Shown: in pieces, positions 36,308 to 47,642 of the stretch
Numbering within the stretch: position 1 is the stretch's first letter
Layout: the number at the start of each line of letters is the position of its first letter
Assembly (NCBI RefSeq): GCF_001468125.1
Contig: NZ_LNYT01000007.1
Coordinates: 49,125-113,124, forward strand
Length of the DNA: 64,000 bases
Direction: 5' to 3'
Source of the DNA: Legionella rubrilucens
GTDB lineage: Bacteria > Pseudomonadota > Gammaproteobacteria > Legionellales > Legionellaceae
Notes under the pieces: model-generated
Databases searched by the model: none
Told to the model about the DNA's origin: nothing
What the model saw: the letters and a program-made list of their open reading frames with translations, nothing else
Program-made: the position numbers and the translations under genes

Positions 36308-36707
36308 AGCTGTTCTGCCGGTTTAACTCCCATAAACGCTTTAACATGCCTTCATCCAAACGATGCACGCTTTCTTTAGTACGCGATAGATTGTCTTCTT
36401 CCCAATGCAATTCTTCCTCTAGGAGCATTTGTATGGCTTGGTACTCTTTATGGCGCACATAATGTCTTGTCGCGATATGCAATTGATTGTCAATGAAATA
36501 AACCACGGCACCCGGTAAGGCTAAGTATTCCGTCTCTTGATTCTCATAACGAAACCAGGCCAAGCCGAATTTTAAGCACGTCATCATTCGGTCATGATGT
36601 GCTAAAATCCCAAATTGTCCAGAAGCATCTTCACCCACAAAACTGATGATCTTATCGATTTTTTCATATTGTGTGGCACTCTTAAGATGGATAGTAAAAA
36701 GCTCCAT
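36297..36707 (-). CDS. atpC: N-type ATPase epsilon subunit
   Basis: A 136-residue subunit with the N-terminal beta-sandwich (DASGQFGILAHHDRMMTCL) and a C-terminal helical part. It binds gamma and the c ring and can inhibit hydrolysis. Coming second, just after beta, fits the N-ATPase order (beta, epsilon, Q, a, c, b, alpha, gamma). Confidence 0.85.
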   Translation of the reverse strand: MELFTIHLKSATQYEKIDKIISFVGEDASGQFGILAHHDRMMTCLKFGLAWFRYENQETEYLALPGAVVYFIDNQLHIATRHYVRHKEYQAIQMLLEEELHWEEDNLSRTKESVHRLDEGMLKRLWELNRQNSYGI

Positions 36708-36715
36708 GTCCGTCG

Positions 36716-38477
<1,762 letters not shown>

Positions 38478-38918
38478 TTATTGGTTTTTCATCATGGGAC
38501 ATCCCATCATTTGCCTATCCATCATCATCTGCATCATTTGCGTCATCATTTGCATCATTTTCATACGTTGATCCATCATCTCGGGTTGTTTTGCTGTATC
38601 ATCGTGCATACTTTGCATCATCTTCATGCCTTTTTGCATGGTGTGCATGCCTTCTTCCATCATGGGCATTTGTGTTTGCATCAACGATTTCTTTTCTTCC
38701 GTTGTTTTTGCATTCATAAGCTTATCATGCATCTGTTGCATTTGTTTTAGTGCTTCTTGCATTTGTTTCATTTCGTCTTGCAGTTGGGTTGACTGCTGAT
38801 TAGAGCTTTGCATTCCCATATTATTCATTTGAGAACCAGAAGACATGTCTTCTGCAAAGAGTGGCATGGCAACCAAACTGCAAGCGGCCAATAAAATGAA
38901 TACATTCCGTTTTAACAT
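38478..38918 (-). CDS. Met-rich exported protein
   Basis: A 146-residue protein with a signal peptide ending at LFAED and AGGAGA before ATG. The mature chain is one long predicted helix or coiled coil, very rich in Met, Gln and Lys (KQMQEALKQMQQM, QMMTQMMQMMMDRQMMG), with one Cys near the end. Such methionine arrays bind Cu(I)/Ag(I) in the periplasm, so a copper-buffer role is likely. It lies just upstream of the ATPase operon on the same strand. Confidence 0.7.
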   Translation of the reverse strand: MLKRNVFILLAACSLVAMPLFAEDMSSGSQMNNMGMQSSNQQSTQLQDEMKQMQEALKQMQQMHDKLMNAKTTEEKKSLMQTQMPMMEEGMHTMQKGMKMMQSMHDDTAKQPEMMDQRMKMMQMMTQMMQMMMDRQMMGCPMMKNQ

Positions 38919-39023
38919 AATGAAATCTCCTTATTATTTTTTCAATGAATTGTTTGGGCTGAGCATCCTACTATAGCACTACATGAACAGGGTATAAAAA
39001 GCAAAAAAACATACTTGCTCATG

Positions 39024-39176
39024 TTAATGCCAACCTATTCCTCCCACGTTGTGTCCTTCATAAGTATGAGAAACACGGTGTGAATTATTCGTCGTTGTTG
39101 ATGGGGCACAAGAGACCAATAAAAGTATCGCGCTCATTATCCCAATAACTGCTTTAATAAGTCTCTGCTTTGGCAT
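39024..39176 (-). CDS. Small lipoprotein
   Basis: The ATG at 39176 is preceded by AAGGAG; an earlier ATG lacks one. The 50-residue product has a signal segment ending LLLVSC (lipobox, cysteine near residue 23) and a short polar tail ending with HTYEGHNVGGIGWH. It recalls the Gly/His lipoproteins at 2460 and 7485, though less His-rich. Function unknown. Confidence 0.6.
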   Translation of the reverse strand: MPKQRLIKAVIGIMSAILLLVSCAPSTTTNNSHRVSHTYEGHNVGGIGWH

Positions 39177-39598
39177 ATCAATGCTCCTTGCAATGGAATA
39201 AAGTGGTAGCTGAATCAATATAAAAACAAACCCCTCATTTTATAAATCATTTATATAATATAGCACCGTTTAGAAATACTGAGTGTTAACCATTACCACA
39301 CTGTAGTTTTGCGTTGTTTCATTACTATCAAGTAATAATCCAATTGGGCTACAAAAAAGCAATTTAGCCAAAATGGATAAAGTAAGTTAACAAGCCCACT
39401 TTATTGGCCAAAATCAATGAGATAACATTTCTTGAAAAACACAGAAGTGCTGTTCGGCCAAAAGATAGTAAGGGGTGACTATTTAGCCTGTCTATTTCTG
39501 AAGAGAGACTCTTTAATCGGAACTGATGGGTTCATTCTTGTGCTATGCTGTATTATATCTTGTTGATTATAGGGCATAATGCCAGGGATGTCGTGGCC
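39177..39598. promoter_or_regulatory. PHA synthase upstream region with GCCAAAA repeats
   Basis: No gene is supported in this 420-base gap. GCCAAAA occurs three times in direct orientation at 39367, 39407 and 39457, spaced 40 and 50 bases, close to whole helical turns. This may be a regulator array for phaC. A promoter for phaC is expected near 39540-39560 (TATTAT-like sequence). Confidence 0.35.
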
Positions 39599-41392
39599 AT
39601 GAAGAGATCAGAAAAACAATGTTGTCCTAAGGAAAGGATACTCACTCAGGACCAAGAATTGCAAGAAGGGGTGGATTTCTCTTGTTGTGCACCGGCTGAT
39701 ATGAGTACTTCCGATAGCTTCTTTCCGTTTTTCACTCGATTAGTGCAAGCCAACCTGGCTAAATGGACGGCAGGAATAAGTCCTGCTGCCATCGGCTCTT
39801 CTTATTCCACCTGGCTTTGGCAATTGGCCCAATCCCCTGGGGTTTTGTGGGAACTTGCTTTTTATCCGGTTTTTCATGCCAAGGATTGCATTAATAATAT
39901 CGTTTGTGTTGAACGTGCTGCGGATGGTAAAGACGTACGTTTTAAAAAAGACAGTTGGCAGCCCATGCCTTGGCGTTTATTCGCTGAAGGATTTTTGCAG
40001 ATGGAGGATTGGTGGCGACGCGCCACAACGGACGTACCAGGATTGCCCAACCAGGTGGAACGTACTGTTTCATTCTGGGCACGCCAATCCCTTGATGCCC
40101 TATCCCCTTCCAATTTTGTTTGGTCTAATCCTGATTTATTCCATGAAGCCAGGCGCACTGGGGGACTTAATCTCATCCAAGGCAGCCAAATCGCATTCGA
40201 AGATTGGCTAGAAAAGCTAACCGGTGCACCACCTACAGGTTCTGAACATTTTATCCCAGGGAAACAAGTGGCTATTACCCCAGGGCGGGTGGTCTTTCAA
40301 AATCATTTAATTGAGCTCATTCAGTATGAGGCCCAAACGAAAACAGTCTATAAAGAGCCGATACTCATCTTACCAGCCTGGATTATGAAATATTATATTC
40401 TCGATTTATCACCACATAACTCCTTGGTGAAGTGGTTCGTAAGTCAGGGGCACACCGTATTTATCATTTCTTGGCGCAATCCTGACAAAGAGGACCAGGA
40501 TTTGGGGATGGATGATTATTATCGGCAAGGAGCTATGGCTGCATTTGATGCGGTGTCGACCCTTTTGCCAGAAACTAAAATCAATTTGATGGGGTATTGT
40601 TTAGGGGGCACCTTGGCCATGATTACCGCATCCGCGATGGTAAGAGACAAGGACGAACGTTTAAACAGCTTGACACTCTTAGCAGCTCAAGGGGATTTTA
40701 CTGAGGCTGGGGAATTAATGCTCTTTGTGACAGAAAGTCAAGTGGATTTTCTTAAAAGTATGATGAGGGAGCAAGGGTATCTGGATACCAAGCAAATGGC
40801 CGGTTCTTTTCAGATGTTACGTGCTTATGACTTAATTTGGTCCAAAATGGTTCAAGATTACATGCATGGAATGCGGCGTGGGATGATTGATTTAACCGCT
40901 TGGAATGCGGATGCCACACGGATGCCTTACAAAATGCACAGTGAATACCTTGAAAAACTCTTCTTAAGGAATGATTTTGCCGAAGGGCGTTATACCGTGG
41001 AAGGAAAGCCGGTGGCCGCTGAGAACATCGAATTGCCTGTTTTTGCTGTGAGCACTGAAAAAGACCATGTAGCCCCTTGGCAATCCGTCTATAAAATCCA
41101 TCTTATGACAGAAGGGGATGTGACCTTTGTTCTCACTGGCGGTGGGCATAATGCGGGCATCATCAGTGAGCCTGGCCACTCAGGACGTTCTTATCGTGTT
41201 CATGAGCATAAACAAGGCGAGGCTTACTTAAATCCTGAGAGCTGGCTTGCGATGGCAGAGAAGCGGGAGGGCTCCTGGTGGCAGGAATGGCATGAGTGGT
41301 TGGTCCAGAAAAACACTAAAAAACGCATTGCATCACCTGTCCTGAATCCGTTACTGCCAAAGGCACCAGGAACTTATGTGCTGCAGAAATAG
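39599..41392 (+). CDS. phaC: Polyhydroxyalkanoate synthase
   Basis: About 597 residues from ATG 39599; an ATG at 39545 is in frame but falls in what looks like promoter sequence. An N-terminal helical domain is followed by the alpha/beta hydrolase core: the strand IIS-WRNPD, the nucleophile elbow GYCLGG (Cys about residue 334), and aspartate and histidine of the triad (STEKDHVAPW and GGHNAGI). It polymerises hydroxyacyl-CoA on cytosolic granules (class I-like by size; no PhaE or PhaR neighbour). It faces phaB across a convergent gap. Confidence 0.9.
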   Translation: MKRSEKQCCPKERILTQDQELQEGVDFSCCAPADMSTSDSFFPFFTRLVQANLAKWTAGISPAAIGSSYSTWLWQLAQSPGVLWELAFYPVFHAKDCINNIVCVERAADGKDVRFKKDSWQPMPWRLFAEGFLQMEDWWRRATTDVPGLPNQVERTVSFWARQSLDALSPSNFVWSNPDLFHEARRTGGLNLIQGSQIAFEDWLEKLTGAPPTGSEHFIPGKQVAITPGRVVFQNHLIELIQYEAQTKTVYKEPILILPAWIMKYYILDLSPHNSLVKWFVSQGHTVFIISWRNPDKEDQDLGMDDYYRQGAMAAFDAVSTLLPETKINLMGYCLGGTLAMITASAMVRDKDERLNSLTLLAAQGDFTEAGELMLFVTESQVDFLKSMMREQGYLDTKQMAGSFQMLRAYDLIWSKMVQDYMHGMRRGMIDLTAWNADATRMPYKMHSEYLEKLFLRNDFAEGRYTVEGKPVAAENIELPVFAVSTEKDHVAPWQSVYKIHLMTEGDVTFVLTGGGHNAGIISEPGHSGRSYRVHEHKQGEAYLNPESWLAMAEKREGSWWQEWHEWLVQKNTKKRIASPVLNPLLPKAPGTYVLQK

Positions 41393-41516
41393 AACGCTCT
41401 TCTTAAACAAGGAAACAGATAAAGCCGCATCCATTTACTTAGCAAATCCTCTAGGTGGATGGCGGCTATCAATATCAAGGCTTAAAATAAAAGTGCTCAA
41501 TGGACTTTTGCGTGAA

Positions 41517-42260
41517 TTACATGTATTGTCCACCATTAATATCAAAATTGGCGCCGGTAATAAAACCACTTTGCTCTTCTGCAAGGAAAGCAACAACACG
41601 AGCAATTTCCTGGGGTTTGCCTAATCGTCCCACAGGAATTTGAGCAACAATCGCTTCTAAAATGTCATCCTTCAGAGAAGCGAGCATCTCGGTATTAATA
41701 TAGCCAGGGGAGACGGTATTCACTGTAATGCCTTTCTTTGCGACTTCTTGTGCCAGACTTTTAGTAAAACCGTATAATGCAGATTTTGTGGCGGCGTAAT
41801 TACACTGGCCGAATTGACCTTTGCGTCCATTGACAGAAGAAATGGTGATGATACGTCCATAACTATTGTCCAACATGTTGGATAACACGGTTTTCGTCAT
41901 ATTAAAGACACTATTTAAATTGGCATGGATGACATTCTGCCATTGTTCTTGAGTCATCTTTTTCAAAGTGGCATCGTTTGTAACACCGGCATTATTCACT
42001 AGAATATCGATTTTGCCGTATTTTTCGATGACCAATTCGGTCACTTTCTCACAATCATTGAAGGAAGAAATATCGGCGTAGACAATGTCGATATCAAAGC
42101 CTTGCATGGCCTGTTTTTTCTGCCATTCTTTCGCCAAATCATGATTGCCCTGTTTAAAATAACAGGCAATGACTTGATAATCTAACTTTTGCATTTCCTG
42201 GCATATGGCAGTACCAATACCACCAGTGCCCCCTGTGACTAAAGCAACTCGTTGATTCAC
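41517..42260 (-). CDS. phaB: Acetoacetyl-CoA reductase
   Basis: The start is the GTG at 42260, with AAGGAGG six bases upstream; the ATG at 42284 has none. This gives 247 residues, the usual PhaB size. A short-chain dehydrogenase: NADP(H) loop TGGTGGIG, NNAG, catalytic Ser in ISSVNG and YAATK, and the family's GQFGQCNY stretch. It reduces acetoacetyl-CoA to (R)-3-hydroxybutyryl-CoA for PhaC. No beta-ketothiolase is in the window; the host must supply it. Confidence 0.9.
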   Translation of the reverse strand: MNQRVALVTGGTGGIGTAICQEMQKLDYQVIACYFKQGNHDLAKEWQKKQAMQGFDIDIVYADISSFNDCEKVTELVIEKYGKIDILVNNAGVTNDATLKKMTQEQWQNVIHANLNSVFNMTKTVLSNMLDNSYGRIITISSVNGRKGQFGQCNYAATKSALYGFTKSLAQEVAKKGITVNTVSPGYINTEMLASLKDDILEAIVAQIPVGRLGKPQEIARVVAFLAEEQSGFITGANFDINGGQYM

Positions 42261-42349
42261 TTCTTTCCTCCTTGATGGTTTCATACAGTAAAAAAATAAG
42301 TGTTATTGTCATCAGAACGGTTTTGCCTAGATCTAATAGTGGTCATTTA

Positions 42350-42556
42350 TTAGATAACTTCTACTTCCTCGGCCTGAGGTCCTTTCTGTCCTTTTCCCAT
42401 TTTAAAAAGAACAGTTGCCCCATCAGGAAGTGTTTTAAAGCCGTCACTTTGAATTGAACTAAAGTGGACAAAGTAGTCTTTGCCACTGCTTTCAATAAAA
42501 CCAAAACCCTTGTCTTTATTAAACCATTTGACTTTACCACGAATTTTATTAGTCAT
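42350..42556 (-). CDS. Cold-shock domain protein
   Basis: A 68-residue single cold-shock domain with RNP1 (KGFGFIE) and RNP2 (YFVHF), preceded by AAGGAAA. It binds single-stranded RNA or DNA as a chaperone. It is somewhat divergent from typical CspA ([13 protein letters not shown] start) and probably monocistronic, with a T-rich leader. Confidence 0.92.
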   Translation of the reverse strand: MTNKIRGKVKWFNKDKGFGFIESSGKDYFVHFSSIQSDGFKTLPDGATVLFKMGKGQKGPQAEEVEVI

Positions 42557-42650
42557 TTTTGTTTATTTCCTTATAATCAAGTGGGTTACATAGTGTCATG
42601 CCACGCTGTTCTTTTTGTCAATATTTGTTAACCAGAGAGATCTTAGTGAT

Positions 42651-43082
42651 TTAATGGATTGAATCAGTGGACTCTCCAGTGTTTCCCTTTGTTTTTTTCA
42701 ATGAAATCACTTTATCACATTGAATCTCAATGGTATTTGTTTTAGCAGCAGATACTCCCCAACATCGTATTCTTTTTCCCTCTTTCTCGATGAATAGCAC
42801 GTGAATAACCAAATTTTTCCCATAAGTGTTGTCGATGGTGATGTCTTGAGTCTCATTCGTTTTTGTCAGGAGTCTTCCCAGTGAATTGCCACCACGGTGG
42901 AACTCTATTAATACTTCAGTATTGGATAAGGAAACATTGTTTATTTTGGAATTCTTATGGTATTGGAGGTGATAGGATTGCATGCCAGCATAGGCATTGA
43001 GTGTTGTGCAGGAAAAAATTGCCGCAAAAATAATTTTAAGAAGGACTATTTTTTTTATTTTAAATGGCATGTTATCGTTCAT
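42651..43082 (-). CDS. Exported protein of unknown function
   Basis: Starts at the ATG of 43082 (AAGGATAGGA upstream), giving 143 residues. A basic stretch and hydrophobic core end in NAYAG, a signal peptidase site. The mature domain looks beta-rich (TEVLIEFHRGGNSLGRLL, IRCWGVS) with two cysteines that could pair. Family not recognised. Confidence 0.55.
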   Translation of the reverse strand: MNDNMPFKIKKIVLLKIIFAAIFSCTTLNAYAGMQSYHLQYHKNSKINNVSLSNTEVLIEFHRGGNSLGRLLTKTNETQDITIDNTYGKNLVIHVLFIEKEGKRIRCWGVSAAKTNTIEIQCDKVISLKKTKGNTGESTDSIH

Positions 43083-43251
43083 GGGATTCCTATCCTTATT
43101 CTTGCTCATGTACTTTTACTATTTTGTCATAAAATTTTTACATGCCCAATCTTTAATAGCATAATTCATTATTATTCATTTTTGGGACTCACGACAAAGC
43201 TGAGCACCTGCACGTTCTTAAAGAGCTGTTATAATAGCCCCAATATGCTTC

Positions 43252-43491
43252 TTAAGTCCCAAATGTTACCAGGAATAATTGTCCCAAACGTTCGGCGGAT
43301 TCTTCCTCAAGATAAAGGTTTCCTTGATGTACCTTGATTACCGTTTCAATTGGTAAATCAAGGATATGTGCTAAATGCTCAATATTAGCTTTACTAGATC
43401 GCAATAAAACGTCAATCCATAGTTTTTGTTGACATTTATTTTGAATAAAATCAAATCGAAGGCCGTGGTTAAATTCTATAATACATCCCAT
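43252..43491 (-). CDS. Small helix-turn-helix-like protein
   Basis: Start at ATG 43491 with GGAG eight bases upstream; 79 residues. The C-terminal half (ANIEHLAHILDLPIETVIKV) looks like a helix-turn-helix, and the N-terminal half is basic with two Cys. It is transcribed in the same direction as, and just after, the LuxR-type regulator. It may be a small regulator, but no family is certain. Confidence 0.45.
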   Translation of the reverse strand: MGCIIEFNHGLRFDFIQNKCQQKLWIDVLLRSSKANIEHLAHILDLPIETVIKVHQGNLYLEEESAERLGQLFLVTFGT

Positions 43492-43574
43492 GTTACAACT
43501 CCGTGTAAATATTATGACAACATGGTGGAGTATAAAATGTTCGGCAAAATATCCTATCCCCAAATTTGGGTATT

Positions 43575-44414
43575 TTAAGATAATAGCCCTAAACGAAATG
43601 CTTTTGATACCGCTTCGGTAATATTAACGCAGCTCATTTTAGTTCGGATAGATTTGGCATGGGTATTCACTGTTTCGCTTGATAGATGAAGGTATTCGGA
43701 TATTTTTTTAATCGTCATTCCTTTGGAAATTAAGCTTAAGCATTGTAACTCTCTTGGAGTGAGCTGTGCCAGTGGTTTTTTGACTGCTTTGCGCGTGATG
43801 ACATTTTTTCTGAACTCACTATCGTTGAATATAGCTAACCATTTTTGGTTGGGTATGGCTGTTACTATTTCTGGTAGCATTGCATCAAAAAAAAGGCATA
43901 TAAACTGTTCAAAATTATCGCGTACTTGATAGTAGAGTTTTTTCGGATCCTCTACTTTTTCAGAGTGGTAGGCCTCGATAATAAAATCACATTCTTCACA
44001 TTGCCTCACCATAGCAAAAGTGGTACTTAGACTATAACGTGATTCCAGTATTTGAATAATAGGAATTTGCATCGCATCATATTTTATATCTCGCTGAATA
44101 AAAAATTCTTTCCCATTATAAAGAATGCGATCATGATCAACGTCTCCACGATACAAACCTTCGGTTCGATAAGGGATCGCCCATAGGTAAAGATTAGAAA
44201 TATAATATCGTTGACCACCATGAAAAAACATTGAAATAGAAAAATTAGGAATTTCTTTTGGGCAGTGAAGCTTTTCAATTAGGTAATCAATTTTTGCACG
44301 GAATCGAATGGAGTCTGACAGTTCATTGTAGTCATTTAAGTTAACACAAATAGTTCCATCTTCATTGACGCTATGCATTGATACATCCCTAACATCGATA
44401 CTACTTACAACCAA
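43575..44414 (-). CDS. LuxR-family transcriptional regulator
   Basis: A 279-residue protein whose last about 65 residues are a clear LuxR/GerE DNA-binding domain (LTPRELQCLSLISKG, then LHLSSETVNTHAKSI). The N-terminal about 200 residues show no receiver aspartate and no autoinducer-binding motif that I can identify, so the signal is unknown. It overlaps the hydrolase gene by ten bases and should be co-expressed. It is the best candidate to control the nearby hydrolase/transporter genes. Confidence 0.8.
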   Translation of the reverse strand: MVVSSIDVRDVSMHSVNEDGTICVNLNDYNELSDSIRFRAKIDYLIEKLHCPKEIPNFSISMFFHGGQRYYISNLYLWAIPYRTEGLYRGDVDHDRILYNGKEFFIQRDIKYDAMQIPIIQILESRYSLSTTFAMVRQCEECDFIIEAYHSEKVEDPKKLYYQVRDNFEQFICLFFDAMLPEIVTAIPNQKWLAIFNDSEFRKNVITRKAVKKPLAQLTPRELQCLSLISKGMTIKKISEYLHLSSETVNTHAKSIRTKMSCVNITEAVSKAFRLGLLS

Positions 44415-45100
44415 TCAGTCAATATTTGGTTAATTTTGTCTGGTTGTTCTAACATGGCCATATGACCACATTCCTCAATATAAATTAATTCCGAACGCTT
44501 GATGTTTTTTGCCATATGCTCCGATCGTTCAATAGGCATAACGTTATCTTGCTTGCTCGCAATCAATAGTGTTGGGCATTCAATTGATGATAATAATGAT
44601 GAATGATCTGGCTTATTGAGAATCGCATTCAATTGATTTTTATAATTTTCAACTCCCACTTCCTTAGCCATTTCTTGGGCCAAGGGTAATAGAACGTTGT
44701 GCTTTTCTTTATCATAAATTGAGTTTTTAAAGATAAGCTTGATTAAGAAATCAAACTTCCCTTTGTTCATTAAATCAAGAGAACGCTCGCGTTCTAATTG
44801 TCCCTTTTCTGACACTAATTTTGCAGCGGAATTAATTAGGATGAGTTTTTCAATTTTATTGGGAATATGACGATATAACTCGAGGGCAACATAGCCCCCC
44901 ATCGAAAAACCAATTAAAGTAAATTTTTTAGGGGCGATTGAGGTAAAGCGATGAGCCATTTCCACAATAGAATCGCTATTGAGCACATCAACATAATGAA
45001 GTCGCCTGCTTCTCTGAAAAAATATCTCTTGCTGATACCAAAGCTTAGGGGTTGCCAATGCTCCGGGAATGAGTACTATATCCTTCATAGTTATGATCAC
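44405..45100 (-). CDS. Alpha/beta hydrolase
   Basis: A 231-residue cytosolic hydrolase: oxyanion region LIPGALATPKLWY, nucleophile GFSMGGY, acid in ASKQDNVMP, and His in CGHMAMLEQP. It is the MenH/BioH-like fold with an unknown ester or thioester substrate. It is divergent from the GNAT gene by only 30 bases, so both share a control region. Coupled to the LuxR regulator. Confidence 0.82.
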   Translation of the reverse strand: MIITMKDIVLIPGALATPKLWYQQEIFFQRSRRLHYVDVLNSDSIVEMAHRFTSIAPKKFTLIGFSMGGYVALELYRHIPNKIEKLILINSAAKLVSEKGQLERERSLDLMNKGKFDFLIKLIFKNSIYDKEKHNVLLPLAQEMAKEVGVENYKNQLNAILNKPDHSSLLSSIECPTLLIASKQDNVMPIERSEHMAKNIKRSELIYIEECGHMAMLEQPDKINQILTDWL

Positions 45101-45129
45101 ATTATTTACAACCGTTATTAAGATATCCT

Positions 45130-45642
45130 ATGGTGGCAATAATTCAAGCAAAATCTGAGTATTTGAGTCAAATTTATACAATAATTCTGGAGCTGGCAAA
45201 ATATGAGAACATTCTGGATAAAATTAAAATAACTGAATCACAACTTGGTAAGCTTCTTTTCTGTAATGAGCCTAACCATTTCATTGGTGTAGCTTTGGTG
45301 GAAGAAAAAATTTGTGGTTTGGTGATGTTCAATTACACTCAAAATAACATTTGTGTCAATGTAACGCAGGGGATTTATATTGAGAATCTATATGTTTCTC
45401 CTCCATATCGGCGTCAAGGAATTGGGGGTGCTTTATTCAAGTATGTTGCATGTAAAGCAGCCGCGCATAACTGTTCAAGAATAGAGTGGTGGGTATCTCG
45501 AAATAATCGAGAAGCCAGGCATTTTTATAAAAAAATTGGTGGGGTCGCTTTATTAGACTGGCAAATTTTTAAATGTGACCAAATGGGTATTAATAACTTG
45601 ATTAGCATAGGAGTTGCTGATGAACATATCCTCTTCGAGTAA
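45130..45642 (+). CDS. GNAT N-acetyltransferase
   Basis: A 170-residue acetyltransferase with the acetyl-CoA loop RRQGIGGALF (motif A) and the preceding strand IENLYVSPPYR. The N-terminal part (ILELAKYENILDKIKITE) resembles diamine/thialysine acetyltransferases, suggesting an amine substrate. Its end overlaps the start of the MFS gene, so the two are coupled. Confidence 0.8.
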   Translation: MVAIIQAKSEYLSQIYTIILELAKYENILDKIKITESQLGKLLFCNEPNHFIGVALVEEKICGLVMFNYTQNNICVNVTQGIYIENLYVSPPYRRQGIGGALFKYVACKAAAHNCSRIEWWVSRNNREARHFYKKIGGVALLDWQIFKCDQMGINNLISIGVADEHILFE

Positions 45643-46894
45643 AGCATTATTTGCTGGAGTTTCTGGCACCACATTACAATGGTATGATTTTGCGCTGTTT
45701 GGGTATTTCGCGCCAATTATTGCAGCGACTTATTTTCCTAACGACAATCAATTTGCTTCGCTTTTAAGTGCTTTTGGTGTATTCGCTGTTGGTTATTTAT
45801 TAGCGCCAATAGGTTCACTTTTTTTTGGCTATATTGGTGATCAGTTCGGCAGGAAGCGTGCTTTAACTCTTAGTATTTTAGCAATGGCGATCCCTACAGC
45901 TATGATCAGTATTGTTCCTTCTTACCAATATATTGGAATTACAGCGCCTCTTCTTATTACATTGTTGAGGATAATTCAAGGTTTTGTCGCAAGTAGCGAA
46001 TTTACTGGATCCGCTATTTTTCTTGTTGAGCATGCTAAGACTGAGAAAAAAGCATTGTATGGTTGTTTAACCAGTTCGGCTTACAGCACTGGTTTGATAC
46101 TAGCAGGCTTAGCTGCTTCATTCTTTACGGCCTCATTTATGCCAGACTGGGGATGGCGAATTGGTTTTGGATTGGCTTTGATTGCTGGCATTTTGATTTT
46201 TTATTTACGAACCCATGTTGCTGAAACACCTGAATATGAAAATATTGTTCAACATGATAAACGACACCTGCCATTTCTAGCTGCGCTAAAAGAGACACCT
46301 TTGGCAGTAGTTGGTATTATAGGGATAGCATGGTTAGTCAGTATCATGACTTTTGGAACCTATGTATATACAGCCACATACCTACATAGCTATTTTCATA
46401 TTTCACTTGGTTTAGCTACATTAATTATCACCATAGCTTTAGCAGTTGATGCCACACTTGAACCATTTATTGCTTTGTTAGCAGACAGAGTAGGGTTGTT
46501 AAAAGTAATTCGATTGGGTATGGTTGCTATGTTACTTTTAAGTATTCCCATTTTTTTCCTACTTGCCACTGGGAATGTTGTTTTGGTTGCAATGGGATTG
46601 GTTTTCATGTCTATTTTGATTGCCATTACTTATGCGCCACTCAACGCATACATGGTTACTCTATTTCCTCATCAATATCGTTATAGTGGGTTTGGAGTCG
46701 CTTTCAATATAGGCATTTCAGTGTTTGGTGGTACAACTCCTATAGTGATGATGTGGCTAGTGAATACAACAAGTAATTTTATTTCACCTGCTTGGTATTA
46801 CATGTTTGGAGCAATCATAGGGTTAGCCTCCATAATGGTTTGTGAACGAGGTCGAAGAAGATTGATATGTTTGGAATCTACTTTAGCCTATTAA
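45620..46894 (+). CDS. MFS transporter, metabolite:H+ symporter-like
   Basis: Start at ATG 45620 with GGAG upstream, inside the end of the GNAT gene; 424 residues with about twelve helices. The MHS signature is clear (GTTLQWYDFALFGYFAP, then GYIGDQFGRKRAL and ASSEFTGSAIFLVEH). ProP- and KgtP-like relatives import proline/betaine or dicarboxylates. The actual substrate is unknown. Flanked by two acetyltransferases, it may handle an amine or amino acid. Confidence 0.85.
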   Translation: MNISSSSKALFAGVSGTTLQWYDFALFGYFAPIIAATYFPNDNQFASLLSAFGVFAVGYLLAPIGSLFFGYIGDQFGRKRALTLSILAMAIPTAMISIVPSYQYIGITAPLLITLLRIIQGFVASSEFTGSAIFLVEHAKTEKKALYGCLTSSAYSTGLILAGLAASFFTASFMPDWGWRIGFGLALIAGILIFYLRTHVAETPEYENIVQHDKRHLPFLAALKETPLAVVGIIGIAWLVSIMTFGTYVYTATYLHSYFHISLGLATLIITIALAVDATLEPFIALLADRVGLLKVIRLGMVAMLLLSIPIFFLLATGNVVLVAMGLVFMSILIAITYAPLNAYMVTLFPHQYRYSGFGVAFNIGISVFGGTTPIVMMWLVNTTSNFISPAWYYMFGAIIGLASIMVCERGRRRLICLESTLAY

Positions 46895-46910
46895 AAATGA
46901 GGTACTTAAG

Positions 46911-47381
46911 ATGTTGTTATTTAGTTCTGCTTTAGCAAAACACAAGCTTACTTTTATACGATTAAGTGATTGCATGGAATATCTTCCCCTTGCAGCCAAA
47001 TGGGCTGAAGATGAATGGGGATATATACGTAATAAAGGCGTTGAATATCGGGAAGGCGTGATGCATGCATTGAGCCACGATGTGTATATTGGAACTTACG
47101 CAGGGCAGCCTGTTGCGATGTTTGCTTTACTAGAGCATGAGCTTCCTAGTTCACGTGAGCTTATGTACGTTTATGTTGATAAAGAATACCGTGGCTTAGG
47201 ATTTGGTAAGCAAATTATTGAAGAAGCAAAACGGTTAACAGCTATGGCAGGCTCGGATTTGATTTTGCTAGATACACTAAAACCTAGTTTAAATCGCTTA
47301 TATGAAAAGCATGGTGCAAAAGTGGTTTGTGAGGGTAAATTGTACTCTCATCCCACAGATGTATTGAGCATGACAATATAA
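46911..47381 (+). CDS. GNAT N-acetyltransferase
   Basis: A 156-residue protein starting 17 bases after the transporter. It has the acetyl-CoA loop RGLGFGKQIIEEAKR and a preceding beta strand ELMYVYVDKEY. It is probably the last gene of the GNAT-MFS-GNAT set. Substrate unknown. A stem with a weak tail follows at 47434. Confidence 0.78.
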   Translation: MLLFSSALAKHKLTFIRLSDCMEYLPLAAKWAEDEWGYIRNKGVEYREGVMHALSHDVYIGTYAGQPVAMFALLEHELPSSRELMYVYVDKEYRGLGFGKQIIEEAKRLTAMAGSDLILLDTLKPSLNRLYEKHGAKVVCEGKLYSHPTDVLSMTI

Positions 47382-47433
47382 ATCAATTATAACCATATTA
47401 TTTAATAATCTAATGTAATCTATTATCAGATAT

Positions 47434-47464
47434 CAAACCCTCCTTTCCTAGATAGAAGGGTTTG
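47434..47464. terminator. Hairpin after the GNAT-MFS-GNAT set
   Basis: CAAACCCT (47434-47441) pairs exactly with AGGGTTTG (47457-47464). No strong T run follows on either strand, so it is only a possible terminator. Confidence 0.4.
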
Positions 47465-47642
47465 TCTCAAAAAATCTAACAAATGAACCTATCATCATCC
47501 TGTCAACTTTTTATAATCTTCATTGGGATTATTCAATTCTACTATAGCTATTGATCTTTTAAACACAATTTGATGTAATAAATAAAACAAATCGTGTTAT
47601 ATGATTTGTTGGTAATTTCTTTTTGTGTTTTTGGTGAGTGAA

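Noticed and set aside
38481-38750. His-rich plus-strand frame opposite the Met-rich gene
   Set aside because: CAT codons on this strand simply mirror the ATG codons of the Met-rich protein.
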